Positions 30,778-40,973 are shown, numbered from the stretch's first letter. The stretch is DNA of 64,000 nucleotides from Oscarella lobularis (GCF_947507565.1 NC_089179.1:1674001-1738000), one strand, 5' to 3'. Translations and numbers: made by a program. Notes: generated from the sequence alone by a model not told the origin.

Positions 30778-32094
30778 TTAAGCTAGAGAAGGTAAGTCTT
30801 TTGTGCTTCCATCTGAAGGTGATTGTGTGGCAATAAGACGCTCTTCATCATCAGTAATGTCTTCTATTAGAACAGGCCGATTCAGTTTAAACAAAGTTCT
30901 CCTTTTTAAGTTTTTGACTGTTTTGCAGAACGGTGCTGAGGCCAACGTGAATGTAAGAGGATTACATAATGCTACAATAGCTAGCGGTAGCAAGTGCTCA
31001 AAGTAGGTGGCGCCAGTCACGAAAAACATTATAACAAAAGCAACCCAGCCAAAGAGAGTGACAAAGGCAATAGCAATTAGACGAAAACCAAGTCCTCCCA
31101 CATGATTTGAAACAGCTAATGCTTTTGATCGTCTCAGTTTATGTGCTATTGTGATGTAAATTCCCGCCGCCGTTCCAACGAGAAGAAGGTCAATCCCAAA
31201 CACACACCCTGTAATAGTTTCAGCTAGAGAGGGTAGCTTCGTTCTATTTTTATGTTGAAAGGATGAAACTGTGCCCATGTCGCTTAGAAACGAAGTGATT
31301 GGAACGCAGCTTTGAAATAACACAGTAGAAATTGTAGCATTTGTTGAAATCAAATCATCAGTCGAATTTCCCTGAACGTAGATTGGTTGGGGCGTTACAA
31401 TGTAAAACGGAGCAATAGATCTGTTTTCAGAGAATTGTTCGTAACCTGAAAACAATGTTGCTCCTACTCCAAGCCCAAGAGCAACAATCCAACCAATTGA
31501 AAGAAAAATGATTACGCATCTGCGTGTTACGCAGCAGCAGCATCTTTTTCCAAACACCACATTTGCGTAGTAGAAAGCAATAGTACCAGTAATCATGCCA
31601 GAAAGGAGTACACTCGTACTTTCCATTACTCCGGATATGTAGCAAAGCGACGTCATAAGCTTGACGTCGTTCCGTGAACCTAGAACTGAGCAAGACCAGC
31701 TGTGCAGATAGAGAAAAATAACCAGTTGGATTCCAAGTAGGAGGTCTGCAGCTGCCAAATTTATGACGAGTAGAGAAGGGATGCTGTTACGCTCTTCTGC
31801 GCGGCGTTTCCTGCAACGCCAGATCATGACAGTCAGGTTACCCGTAATGATAAGCAAGAAAAAGATGAAAAAAAGAGCGCTTTCTGCAGCAGAGAGCTTC
31901 GCATACCGGGGGCCTGAGTCCTCGAGCGGCCTTATATCATGATACTGATCGTCAACATACGTGTCATACATGTACGCATCATGGATAGTATTCGTGGCAT
32001 AATGATCATTCGTGTCATTGCACACCAGAGGGCCAAAAAATGGATCGTAATCAAAGTACACAATAGTAGCAGCAGAGACATTATCATCAGGCAT
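30778..32094 (-). CDS. GPCR copy F (mosaic type), intact seven-TM receptor
   Basis: 438 residues, one exon, ATG at 32094. The N-terminus starts MPDDNVSAA as in beta copies but is long and acidic/Tyr-rich (DAYMYDTYVDDQYHD). The body is alpha-like: GKRCCCC, a VTP motif in the second outer loop, GGLGFRLIAIA before TM6 and ALCNPLTFTL in TM7. TM1 has IITGNLTVMIW. The tail ends KDLPSLA, four residues short of the usual end because of an earlier TAA. An older diverged member or an alpha/beta recombinant. Its SRCR partner is only a remnant. Confidence 0.85.
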   Translation of the reverse strand: MPDDNVSAATIVYFDYDPFFGPLVCNDTNDHYATNTIHDAYMYDTYVDDQYHDIRPLEDSGPRYAKLSAAESALFFIFFLLIITGNLTVMIWRCRKRRAEERNSIPSLLVINLAAADLLLGIQLVIFLYLHSWSCSVLGSRNDVKLMTSLCYISGVMESTSVLLSGMITGTIAFYYANVVFGKRCCCCVTRRCVIIFLSIGWIVALGLGVGATLFSGYEQFSENRSIAPFYIVTPQPIYVQGNSTDDLISTNATISTVLFQSCVPITSFLSDMGTVSSFQHKNRTKLPSLAETITGCVFGIDLLLVGTAAGIYITIAHKLRRSKALAVSNHVGGLGFRLIAIAFVTLFGWVAFVIMFFVTGATYFEHLLPLAIVALCNPLTFTLASAPFCKTVKNLKRRTLFKLNRPVLIEDITDDEERLIATQSPSDGSTKDLPSLA

Positions 32095-32262
32095 GTTGGT
32101 TCCGGGCAGTTCAGTCCGGTTGAGTGCGTGTAGTTACTAGGTACTGATCACGATCCTGAGTTCCTGGGAAATCCCGCGACTCCGTGAAGGCAGGGAAGGC
32201 GAATAGGCAGTGCCAAACGCACAGCGCGAGAAGAACGAACGTGACGGCGTGCTTCGATGAGG
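32095..32262. repeat. Beta-type unit 5' flank (copy 4)
   Basis: Shares tgatcacgatcct, cgactccgtgaaggcag and gcgcgagaagaacgaacg with the flanks of B, D and E. The region to 32460 repeats blocks of 21420-21650. No gene seen. Confidence 0.65.
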
Positions 32263-32307
32263 CCTCTCTCCCACGGATGTTACCCCTAACATCCGGGGGG
32301 AGAGAGG
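32263..32307. repeat. Inverted repeat / hairpin 2
   Basis: Arms cctctctcccacggatgtta and taacatccggggggagagag pair almost perfectly around a 4-nt CCCC loop. Same position in the unit flank as hairpin 1 but unrelated in sequence. Confidence 0.75.
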
Positions 32308-32523
32308 GTCTGGCTAGTAGATGACGCAGAGACGCGAATCGTGCAACAACGCTCCTTCGCGCGTCGGAGAGCCTTCATGAAGAGAAGTAGACTTCGCCTC
32401 AGCGCCGGCGCGTTGCTTGTGCGCAACGAGAATGCTCTCGCCTTGAGATCGAACGATAATTTAATTTAATTAATCGATAATTTTTATTTATTTTTTCTCG
32501 CCGAGGTTTTGGTCTGTTCTCAC

Positions 32524-32907
32524 TGGTAAGGGCTGAATGAGTGGACAGTCTTTGTTGCCCAATACGGTTGCATTTTTCTCAATCATCATTGTCGTGTTGC
32601 TCGAAATATTGAAAGCGCCGGTCAGATAGATTCCGAGTTGGGGAAATAACACCGTCCCGTAACACCGTCCCGCCGCCAGCCCTTTGAGAAGACAACGGCG
32701 TTTTGATAATACATGTACAGCCTCTATTAGTGATACACTACTATAATTGAGAACTAAGTGTCTGCACCAGCCACAGGCTTCGAATGCCTTGCGAATGGCA
32801 TCCGTGTCCTTTGCATGACCATCCCCTTTAGCACCGTAGTCCTTGACGTTGAAGTCTGCCTTGCAAAAGGCAGCTAGAAAGCAAATGAGCCAAACAAATT
32901 GGTGCAT
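32524..32907 (-). pseudogene. GH28 pseudogene: first two exons only
   Basis: Copy of exons 1-2 of the GH28 gene at 28841-30237. ATG at 32907 opens the signal peptide (MHQFVWLICFLAAFCKA) and FNVKDYGAKGDG. Exon 2 carries a 13-bp tandem duplication (gggacggtgttac) that shifts the frame, and a small deletion (VLGNKDCPLIQ against VLGSVDSKDYPLIQ). After the exon 2 donor (32524) homology runs into the intron and stops near 32475, so the catalytic exons are missing. Confidence 0.85.
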
Positions 32908-33144
32908 TGACTGTGTATCCGCCGGGAGAGTCGACGGCACGTGTGCCGTCACGGACAATCTCTACTTAATCGTTCAAGGCTATTTAATACATCCTCTATA
33001 AGGTGGCAACTGTTTATTTATTTATTTCTTTTTCTGTTTACCCGGAGCTTTGCCTGACAAGGCAGAAGCTCCTTCCACGGCTGACAGTTTCTCTGCCAAT
33101 TTCTTGTCTTGCGTTTTTATCTTTTCGTCGACTGCCAATCTTAG

Positions 33145-34453
33145 CTAAATCGCAATACCCTGCATTACCGATTCTATTTTGAGAAATCCAGGTACCTGTT
33201 GAATCTGCTCTGTGACCGTCAATTCAACGAGGCTCCGCAATTCGTGCATGCCTTCAGGCATATCGTCGTCATTCTCACCTTCAGATGGAAGTCGTTCTCC
33301 AGCTGATCCGGACCTCTGTGGACTCTCAGGCCCTTCAGCATCCTGATGTAATGAAATGACACAGAAACTCATCGGAAGAGAGCCTTATAACGTACTGGCT
33401 CTTCCACTGCTTGTTCACCATCTTTGTCTTCTACTGCTTCAGATTCTGTATTGAAATACAGGGTTATGACTCTTTCTAATACATTGATGGCTATGAAATT
33501 CATGCCTGGTAATGGGGTTTCCGGTATTCCAATATACTTGAAAGACAAATCAAGGCGAACCTGCATATAAAACATTAGCTTATTTCCTTTGCAAAAAAAA
33601 CGCAGTGTACCTTCGGAGTAAAAGCAAACTTGTACATCTTGAAATGCTTAAAATATCTTCAAGTCAGACATTAGACCAAAGACATAGCACAAAACAGGAC
33701 TATCTCACGTTCGAAGGACGTAGTCCATTACTTTCTGTACTTGATCCGGGTTGAAGAGACCCACGCTGTACGGCGGCCTCTGTGCGCGCCACGCGGTAGA
33801 AAAAAAAAACTATTTCAACTACTGTATCTCCGTAATTACCCTAACACTGTGACATAGAACGAGCTCCTTGAAAAAATCAAATGTCGCCTGCATATTATCA
33901 AATGGAGTTTCTATAGAAACACAATGTTGCTCATTATGACGCTCTCACGGCTGTCCTACCTATGCACTTGTGATGAGTCGCTTTGACGATTGAAAAAAAG
34001 GCTGATGTCTGTTCTCTACTGAATTTCATTTCCTCAGCAAATGTAGAACGAAGAGTCAAGAAAAAGCGATTTTTTATGTGCTTTTGGCGTTTCTTCTGCG
34101 TCGAAAGGATATTGTAGTGCATAAAAGTACAGATCTACGACGATTTCCGACTTCAGATCGTCATCGAAGCTCTTCAAGTCGAATATATCAGCGATCGCAC
34201 TAGAACAGCTCGGTTTCGATCTTTCGTCTCGTTTATTCCTCTTACCTCGTCTTTTCTTCAGCCGAATGGCATTGCTCCAAGCGAATTAGATGCTCTGCCG
34301 TGAGATCGGCCCTAAAAGGAGGCCCCCGTCGTTTCGTAAGCAAATTATCACGTCTCTCTTACCAGATAAGTATAGAACCCCCTTTTCTATTCACCTACAT
34401 AAGAATATCTACGTGGAAAAAGCAAAGAAACGACATCTCACCTCAACTGGCAT
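33145..34453 (-). CDS. CFAP119: CFAP119 (CCDC189) axonemal protein
   Basis: Spliced gene of about nine exons starting MPVEVNRKGGS (ATG 34453) and ending GIAI at 33145. Joined exons read SEIVVDLYFYALQ, FSREQTSAFFSIVKATH, ETPFDNMQATFDFFKELVL, CHSVRRPPYSVGLFNP, YFKHFKMYKFAFTPK and VRLDLSFKYIG, which follow CFAP119/CCDC189 of other ciliated animals block by block. The family belongs to motile cilia and sperm flagella. The acidic C-terminal exon (GENDDDMPEG) is the least conserved part. All introns look GT-AG except the one at 34043-34112, which has AT-AC ends. Neighbour ACAD begins on the same strand 67 bp upstream. Confidence 0.87.
34043..34112 (-). other. Probable U12-type AT-AC intron in CFAP119
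   Basis: Read on the minus strand, this 70-bp intron starts ATATCCTTT, an exact match to the minor-spliceosome 5' splice consensus. It contains TTTCTTGAC about 12 nt before the end (branch-site consensus TTCCTTRAC) and ends in AC. Splicing joins FYALQ to FAEEMKFSREQ in frame. No usable GT-AG pair joins these two conserved blocks. Confidence 0.85.
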
Positions 34454-34519
34454 GCTGCCTAGACAACGCTAACTCGCGCTATGCAAAAAACGTCGAAAAA
34501 ACAAATAAGTTGCTCATAA

Positions 34520-35755
34520 TTAATTCGAAGGCAACGTTTTCATAGCCTTGCATATGATTCCAAGCATGACCTCATCCGTCCCACCGCCGATGGAGAGCAC
34601 CCTCATATCACGAAAAATGCGACTGATATCCACCTCAGCACTGTACCCCATTCCACCCCAATACTGCAAACACGCATCGGTCAATTCGCGCGCAAGACGA
34701 CCGGCTTTCAATTTCCCCATAGACGCCAGTGTCGTCACGTCAATGCCTTTCACGTACAGACCGACGGTTCGATAGAGCAGACTTCGCAACGCTTCGACTT
34801 CCGTCTTCAGTTCGGCCAATCGAAAGTGAACAACCTGATTGTCGAGCACGGATCGTCCGAACGCCTTGCGCTGTCTCGCATACTCAATCGTATCATCAAT
34901 TGCCTTATCCAAAGCGTCGATGACGGAGGCGACGGCGAACATGCGCTCCTCCTGAAACTGCACCATTTGATATTGGAACCCCTTGCCGAGTTCGCCGATC
35001 ACATAAGAGCGCGGCACGCGCACGTCGTCGAACGCGCTCTCCGTCGAATCGGACGCATGCATGCCGAGCTTGCTGATCTTTCGACTAATCGTTATGCCGC
35101 GCGCGTCCATCGGCAGACAGATGAGCGACTTGTTGCGATGCGGCGCGCCGTCGCTTGTTATCGCGAGCAAGCACATCCAATCGGCCTGCGCGCCGTTCGT
35201 CGTCCACATCTTTCCGCCGTTGATCACCAACTCGTCGCCGGACACACGCGCCGTCGTGCGAATGCTCGCCACGTCGGAGCCGGCACCCGTTTCGGTCACG
35301 CCCACGCAAGTGACAGCGGTCCCGGCTATGGCCGGCGCGAGAAATTGCCGACGTAATTCGTCGCTACCGAAGCGCGCTAGCGCCGGCGTCGCCATGTCCG
35401 TTTGAACGCCGATTGCCATGGGAACGGCGCCGCAGCGAATGCGACCGAGTTCTTCGGCGACGGCGACGCTGTACGTGTAGTCGAGACCGAGACCGCCGTA
35501 GGCGAGCGGTTTCGTGACGCCGAGAAAGCCGGCGTCGCCGAGACGCTTGAAGAGATCGTGCGCGGGAAAGGCGTGCGCCGATTCCCATTCGTCGACGTGC
35601 GGGTTGATGTGCTGGTCGATGATTTGGCGCAGGGATTTGCGCATCGATTCGTGCTCTTCCGTGAAGACGGCTTCGTCTTTGAGGTCGACGGCGAACGATG
35701 ACGAGACGAGACGACGCGGCGGGCCGCGGCGAAGAAGGTGTCGCGAGAACAACAT
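34520..35755 (-). CDS. Acyl-CoA dehydrogenase, AtuD/ACDH-6-like, probably mitochondrial
   Basis: 411 residues, one exon. The frame is open to 35803, but that codon is GTG; the ATG at 35755 gives an Arg-rich, acid-poor N-terminus (MLFSRHLLRRGPPRRLVSSS) like a mitochondrial presequence. It oxidises an acyl-CoA to the 2,3-enoyl-CoA using FAD. Motifs: VGVTETGAGSDVASI and NGGKMWTTNGAQADW (FAD/substrate), QRKAFGRSVLDNQ, QYWGGMGYSAEVDISRIFRD. The usual catalytic Glu near the end (EGT) is replaced by GGGTDEVM, so the base is more likely the Glu of FQEERM, as in isovaleryl-type enzymes. It resembles bacterial citronellyl-CoA dehydrogenase (AtuD) and nematode acdh-6; exact substrate unknown. Confidence 0.9.
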   Translation of the reverse strand: MLFSRHLLRRGPPRRLVSSSFAVDLKDEAVFTEEHESMRKSLRQIIDQHINPHVDEWESAHAFPAHDLFKRLGDAGFLGVTKPLAYGGLGLDYTYSVAVAEELGRIRCGAVPMAIGVQTDMATPALARFGSDELRRQFLAPAIAGTAVTCVGVTETGAGSDVASIRTTARVSGDELVINGGKMWTTNGAQADWMCLLAITSDGAPHRNKSLICLPMDARGITISRKISKLGMHASDSTESAFDDVRVPRSYVIGELGKGFQYQMVQFQEERMFAVASVIDALDKAIDDTIEYARQRKAFGRSVLDNQVVHFRLAELKTEVEALRSLLYRTVGLYVKGIDVTTLASMGKLKAGRLARELTDACLQYWGGMGYSAEVDISRIFRDMRVLSIGGGTDEVMLGIICKAMKTLPSN

Positions 35756-35919
35756 GATGACGCCTGTACGGGAGGCTGAACAAAGACCCGGACTTGTACA
35801 CACTGGCAGCAGAGATTAAGGCAGAGATGCTCATCCTATTTGATTGCACTAACCCAATAATACGAATAACAGAAAATGTAAATATAAATTTTGTATATAT
35901 GTATACGTATAGTTTCTGT

Positions 35920-37101
35920 TTATGCGTTCTCTAGACTTTGAAACGGGGTGCGTCTGACTGTGACATTACTAGGTGCGGGCGTCCATGACGTTTTCGTCTT
36001 CCAATAGACCTGATCGCCCTGACGCATTTTCCTAAAAGCATCCTCTCACTAGCAACTGCTCCACTACTGTATTTCTTCGAGTCGACTCCACCTTTGTAGA
36101 GACGGCTCTTTGTATGACAATATCTTCTGGGTTCGCCTCTGTGACCTTCTCTGAGCCGACTTCACCGATTGATTTTCAGGCTCTTCTTCTTCTTCCGGAT
36201 CAGTTTCAGTTTCTGTGTAATAGACTTCATTAATTAATTAATTATTATGACATTAAATACTCTTAGCAAATGAGACCATACATACCCCATCCGTCGTTGT
36301 CCGACTCCTCCTCAGGATTGACCACGTCATTTGCCGTTTCACAAGCACTCTCCGTCACATCATCATCATCCGGTTTGCCTTGATCACTAAACGACAGCTT
36401 CTTCTTCTTCTTCTCCTCAATCGCGGTACATTCCAACTCAGAAGCTTCGTCTCTTAGTGCCACTAGTGACGTTATAAATCGAGACTCTTCACTGAAAAAC
36501 GTATTCTCGACATCGTCGACGGCTACTTGAGCATCGTACGCCTGATTAAAGCCGTCTAAATTCTGCTTTAGACGCTACGGCAAACAAATGTCAATCATTC
36601 AAAGGAATTAATTAATTAATTAGGTATAAAATAATTGTGAAAATAAAACTCTCGTCAATTAAAGTGCTTACTTACGTTCATTTGCAATCGACAGTTTGAA
36701 ACTTGAAATCGATACTTTGAAATTTGAAATTGCTGTCGAATCATTTCGCCGTAAACGCTCTTGACCTCTTTGGCCTTCTTGTAATACTTGGCCTTCCATT
36801 TCTCTGCAAAAATCGTTTAGATTTTTATGAGCGAGGGGGAGGGGGCTCTCCCACGTGACGTACGTGTTTCCTTGGCAAGATCGCGATTTTGTCCTAAAAG
36901 GAAACGATGCAACGTAGATATTTGTCACAATATTTTTTTCGTACTACTAAGAGTCGTTCTTGGAGTGTATTTAGGCCTCGTTTGAGTCGACCAGCGAGAA
37001 ACATCGAGTCCGGGCGACGAACGGCACAATCGCTTTGTCGAGATAACAGATAGGCGACGAGGCGTAAGAGAAGAGGACCTCGCTTTTCTGTGCCGACTCA
37101 T
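35920..37101 (-). CDS. Shugoshin-like centromere cohesion protector
   Basis: Five or six exons joined by phase. ATG at 37101 gives a basic start (MSRHRKARSSSLTPRRL); a coiled coil follows (RQNRDLAKETQKWKAKYYKK, continuing through KEVKSVYGEMIRQQF), then an acidic middle with EEKKKKK and PDDDD. The C-terminal exons join into RRSQRRTQKILSYKEPSLQR followed by KMRQGDQVYWK. N-terminal coiled coil plus basic C-terminal SYKEPSL-KMRxGD is the shugoshin signature: the coiled coil recruits PP2A and the C-terminal motif binds phosphorylated H2A to shield centromeric cohesin. The final exon (36032 to 35920) is needed to complete the motif. Divergent from the ADP-ribosylglycohydrolase with 89 bp between start codons. 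Confidence 0.82.
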
Positions 37102-37190
37102 TGCCGCTCCACCGGTGAATGAATGGAAAGCCGACATAACCACGTGATATATCTAATATCACGTGAACTCGCAAGCAGACTTAAGGGAAA
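37102..37190. promoter_or_regulatory. Divergent promoter, shugoshin / ADP-ribosylglycohydrolase
   Basis: Only 89 bp separate the two start codons. It holds an imperfect palindrome tatcacg...cgtgata around 37143-37165 (ccacgtgatatatctaatatcacgtg), which includes two CACGTG/tcacgtg E-boxes. Confidence 0.5.
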
Positions 37191-38949
37191 ATGAGCGAAG
37201 CAAGCGCTCCGGAGTTCGACGACGGAGAAATTTTTCAAGGAATCGCCGGCTGTCTTGTAGGACTAGCCGTGGGCGATGCTCTCGGCACCGCCGTCGAATT
37301 CCAGTCTCCGGGAGCCTTCGAAGAATTGACGGACATGATCGGAGGCGGAGCATTCGACTTGAATCCCGGCCAGGTACGCTGCAACGTCGTTAGCTCGCTC
37401 GGATGTAAACAGAAACCAAAGGGAGCCCCGCCCACATGCCATATTTTTTAAAATTCGTAGTGGACTGACGACACGAGCATGGCTCTGTGTCTCGCCGAAA
37501 GTCTCATCGAATGCGGCGGATACAATCCCTTCGATCAAGCAGAGCGGTACTGGACGTGGTACGATGTAAGATAAATAAATAAATAAATAAATAAATATTA
37601 ATTAAACCGAGCTTACCTTTTTTAAATAATTAAAGAAAGGTCACTTTGGCTCGACTGGCATTTGTTTCGACATTGGCGGCACGACTGTGCACGCGCTGAC
37701 GCAATTCAATCGACGAGGCAGACTGTCAGGCAATCCGTACCTCGGCGGAACGTCGGAACGATCGGCGGGAAACGGATCGCTCATGCGACTCGCCGCGGTG
37801 CCGCTCGTCTTTTACAGGCATCCTCAAGCGGCAATTGACGTCAGTGGCGACAGCTCGCGAGTGACTCACAACGTCCGACCGGCAATCGATGCGTGCAGGT
37901 ATCGCAGAGATGACGTCAGAATTACTTGGAACGGGATTCTTTGCACCTAGGTATTTCGCTGGTCTTCTCGTCGGGTGTCTTCGCGGCGAGAAAGACAAGG
38001 AGAAACTTCTCTCGCCCTACTATTCGCCATTTCCCGATGATCCAGACTATTGGCAGAGAGAGGAAAATCAATTGGTTTACTTCAACGAACTTTTTTTGTG
38101 TGTGTGTGCTCCTTAGTCGAGTCGTTTTAGGTTAGCGAGATTTCCGAGATTGCCGGCGGTTCATTCGCTCGAAAAGAACCGCCTCAGATCGTTGGAGCCG
38201 GATACGTTGTGAAAACGTTGGAAGCCGTACTTTGGGCATTTAGGAAAACGGATAATTTCAAGGACGGCTGTCTTCTGGTGCCCCCTCCCCTTTCGTACTT
38301 TGTCCCTTTTGAGAACTCCCCTTCTTTCTCTGTCCAGATTGCTAACCTTGGTCACGATGCCGATACCACGGCTGCAATCTATGGTCAGCTAGCTGGTGCC
38401 TTCTATGGTCTCGACGCCATTCCAAAGACGTGGAGAGATAAAATCACTTTCGGTTCTCTCATCGAATTGATGGCTGGCGAATTGGTTTCGCTTTCCAAAA
38501 TCATCCAAGTTCCCCGTCTGAACGTCGAAGGAAAGCCTCCCACTTCGAATCGCGACGGTAGCTATAATAAATAATAACGTTCAAATGAAGCGTATCTATG
38601 CAATCAATATTTTAGACCTAGCTCCGACAACGGAAGCTTACAAGGAAGCTATGCGAGGACTCCAACATCTTGAAAAGGAAATGAGCGAGATTATAAGAAA
38701 AGTCAATAAACACGGAAGGGGATATCAAACGTATGTGCACATACACAAAGAAACGAGAGCCACGTACCTTGTCCTCGTTTTTGCTCTATACTCAGAATAG
38801 AAGAGTTCGATGAACATGTGAAGAAAATGTTCGACAGTTATGAAGCTGTCATGGAAGGTCCACGTGACGAGAATCTAGTGAAAAGCTTTGAGGAAATGGT
38901 TAAAGTTCAAAGAAGAACCGTTGAACACGTTACTAAGTATAGACATTAG
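37191..38949 (+). CDS. ADP-ribosylglycohydrolase (DraG/ARH family) with a C-terminal helical extension
   Basis: Eight exons: 37191-37374, 37461-37565, 37636-37898, 37951-38074, 38131-38277, 38338-38557, 38616-38730, 38796-38949. It removes ADP-ribose from proteins or related substrates using two Mg ions. Motifs: [28 protein letters not shown] (metal-binding TDD), [19 protein letters not shown], and [20 protein letters not shown] (second metal-binding Asp set). Exon 6 could end at a TAA at 38572-38574, but a GT donor at 38558 and an acceptor at 38615 join it in frame to exons 7-8, adding about 95 residues of predicted helix ([20 protein letters not shown], then [20 protein letters not shown]). 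I do not recognise that part. Both ends may exist as alternative products. Confidence 0.85.
37569..37597. repeat. (TAAA)n run in an intron
   Basis: Tandem ataa/taaa repeats in the second intron of the ADP-ribosylglycohydrolase gene. Confidence 0.8.
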
Positions 38950-39014
38950 TTACTCTGCTGGCTGCTGCATGTGTTGCCTAACACTCTTTTTTTTGAAATA
39001 ATTTGCGTGATTGA

Positions 39015-40906
39015 TTAGTCAGTGCGCGCTTGGGGTAAACCGGGTGTCGTCCCGTGCGACGTCGATGCCGTTCCGAGTCTTTGAATTTCGGATGTGATTT
39101 CGGTGAGGTCTTGAATGCAGACTTGAATCTAAAAGAGACGGCGGTGTCACAACAGACTTGCGTGGTGAGTACGAGAGCACGTGCCTTGTCCAGTTGGGCG
39201 AGCGTGGGAACGCTTGTATCTCCTCTCTCCACTTTCTTACCGAGATATTTATTCACGAGAACGTAGAGGTTATGAGTCGCCCTAAGAAGCACAATTCCAC
39301 CGAACGCCTTTTAGACGCTCTTTCTTACATGTTGATCTGGCCGAGGACGAGAGTCTTTGTAGCAGCCGTATTTTGAATGTGTGTCCACTGAGATTCCCTG
39401 AAATTCAATTCAATAGAGTTAGGGGCTTTTGTACTCTGTTGTCTACTAACCATTTGACTGCCCTGCTCTTCGTCTCCTCTAATTTGGTTTGAAGGTGAGC
39501 CAACTAGGTGCAATCGTCTTTGCCATCATGCACACGCCTCTACTATGATCTCCCTCTTACCCTGTTATTGTAATTCAGTATCTCGTTGTTCTTCTCCTAG
39601 ATTTTTTCGCGAATAACCCAAAACATTATTACTGTACTGCGTATATAAAACGTGCCTCTGTAAATTTCGCCAATCTTGCTCGTTCCGACTCTATGGCATC
39701 CTGATTTTCATGCTCATTGACGAGCAAATCCTAAAGAGACATATCCAGAAAACAAAAACACTGCGTGAAAACACTGCGCTACCCTATGTGTCATGACAAG
39801 CGTATCATGACGTGCAATAACCTCTCGTATCTCAGAAAACTAAACAGACAATGACTTGTGAAGTGACCCAGATCAATTCCACAGGTGTACGTCTTCCGCC
39901 GACTCGATGACTCTATCCAAATAGTGATGGTAGACAGATACTAGAGGAAGCATTACAATCGTCTGACGGTTACAAAGATAATTCGAGTCTACATTTATGA
40001 AGCTTTTTCTTTTGCTTTTCAAGCTGCGCGGTCAACTGTTCAGTTTTCTTCAGCAATCTGGAATCCAAAGAACCAAGAGGTAAAAAAGTTGCCGATAAGG
40101 AATGCAATAATAGAAGACAAAACGCCGTCTCCCGCAAAGTGGAACAAGCCCATTATAGTAAGAACCTTTACACAACGAAGCTAACGTTGACCTTTCCCTA
40201 CTTCCCCTCCCATCACGCATGATTTCGTTGCCACACCTTTGGGCATCCCATCTTCCTAAACTCTGCCTAGGCATATCACAAGCAGGTGTCTACTGAATGA
40301 TTCTTTAGTACAATGACCGCAATCAGGAGGATCGCCTATTGTAACTAAGCCAATATTTCTGATCTAATTACTTATATTGGCCGGTATAGACAGGTTCTGA
40401 CAGGTACGACTCCACCTGCGGCGACCGTACTTACGTCTCGATTTCTTTTGTCTTCGCGCGTCTTTGCTCCTGCTCGGCTGTCGCCTTTTTCAAAGCTCGC
40501 GCGCGTTTCGAGTCGTTCTCCTTGAGAAACTTGTCGAATTTGAGTAGGGAGCTCTTCAGCTGGTATTCCTTTCGTTCGAGCTCCTCGCGTCGTTGGTGAA
40601 GACTCTCCATTTTCATTTGGAACTCCTACAGGCGGAACGGAATGATCGCGATCTTTCTTTTTGCGGCTTTCGAGCCGTTTCCTGGCCTCTTTGTGTGCGT
40701 TGAGTGCTTGCTCGACTTCGTTCATTTCCCTGCGTTTCTCTAGAAGACGAGTTGCCGCCGTCAAATGATCTTCTTCTCGTTCGGGCATTTTCCTACGCAA
40801 ACCGATCCCATTGCGGAGGGCCCCGACCAAGAAAATCGATGCAAACGCACAAGAGAAGTTTGTCTTGGAAGGTAGTTTTGAAATAGTCTTCGAGATTGGC
40901 CGACAT
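39015..40906 (-). CDS. CFAP73: CFAP73/CCDC42-family axonemal coiled-coil protein
   Basis: Spliced gene; ATG at 40906 opens MSANLEDYFKTTFQDKLLL, then after a short intron EDHLTAATRLLEKRREMNEV, the first family block. Next come MESLHQRREELERKEYQLKS and LKFDKFLKENDSKRARALKK. A late exon reads ESQWTHIQNTAATKTLVLGQ, nearly invariant in CCDC42/CFAP73, followed by ATHNLYVLVNKYLGK and a last exon IQVCIQDLTEITSEIQRLG ending at TAA 39015. Exons between about 39520 and 40430 are small and not all resolved by eye. The family is part of the ciliary modifier-of-inner-arm (MIA) complex and is needed for motility. The 3' end converges on the ADP-ribosylglycohydrolase with 65 bp between stop codons. Confidence 0.83.
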
Positions 40907-40973
40907 TTTCGACAAAGAGATGTACGGTACGTTGGGTGCTCGGCGTCAAGGTTACACGCGTGCGTACAACGGA

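Noticed and set aside
34520-35755. Bacterial contamination or recent transfer of the acyl-CoA dehydrogenase because it is intronless and AtuD-like
   Set aside because: It lies between spliced animal genes, has a mitochondrial-type presequence and has an animal relative (nematode acdh-6).
38585-38949. A separate small gene starting at ATG 38585
   Set aside because: It would start 10 bp after the previous stop with no room for a promoter; a clean in-frame intron (38558-38615) joins it to the upstream gene instead.
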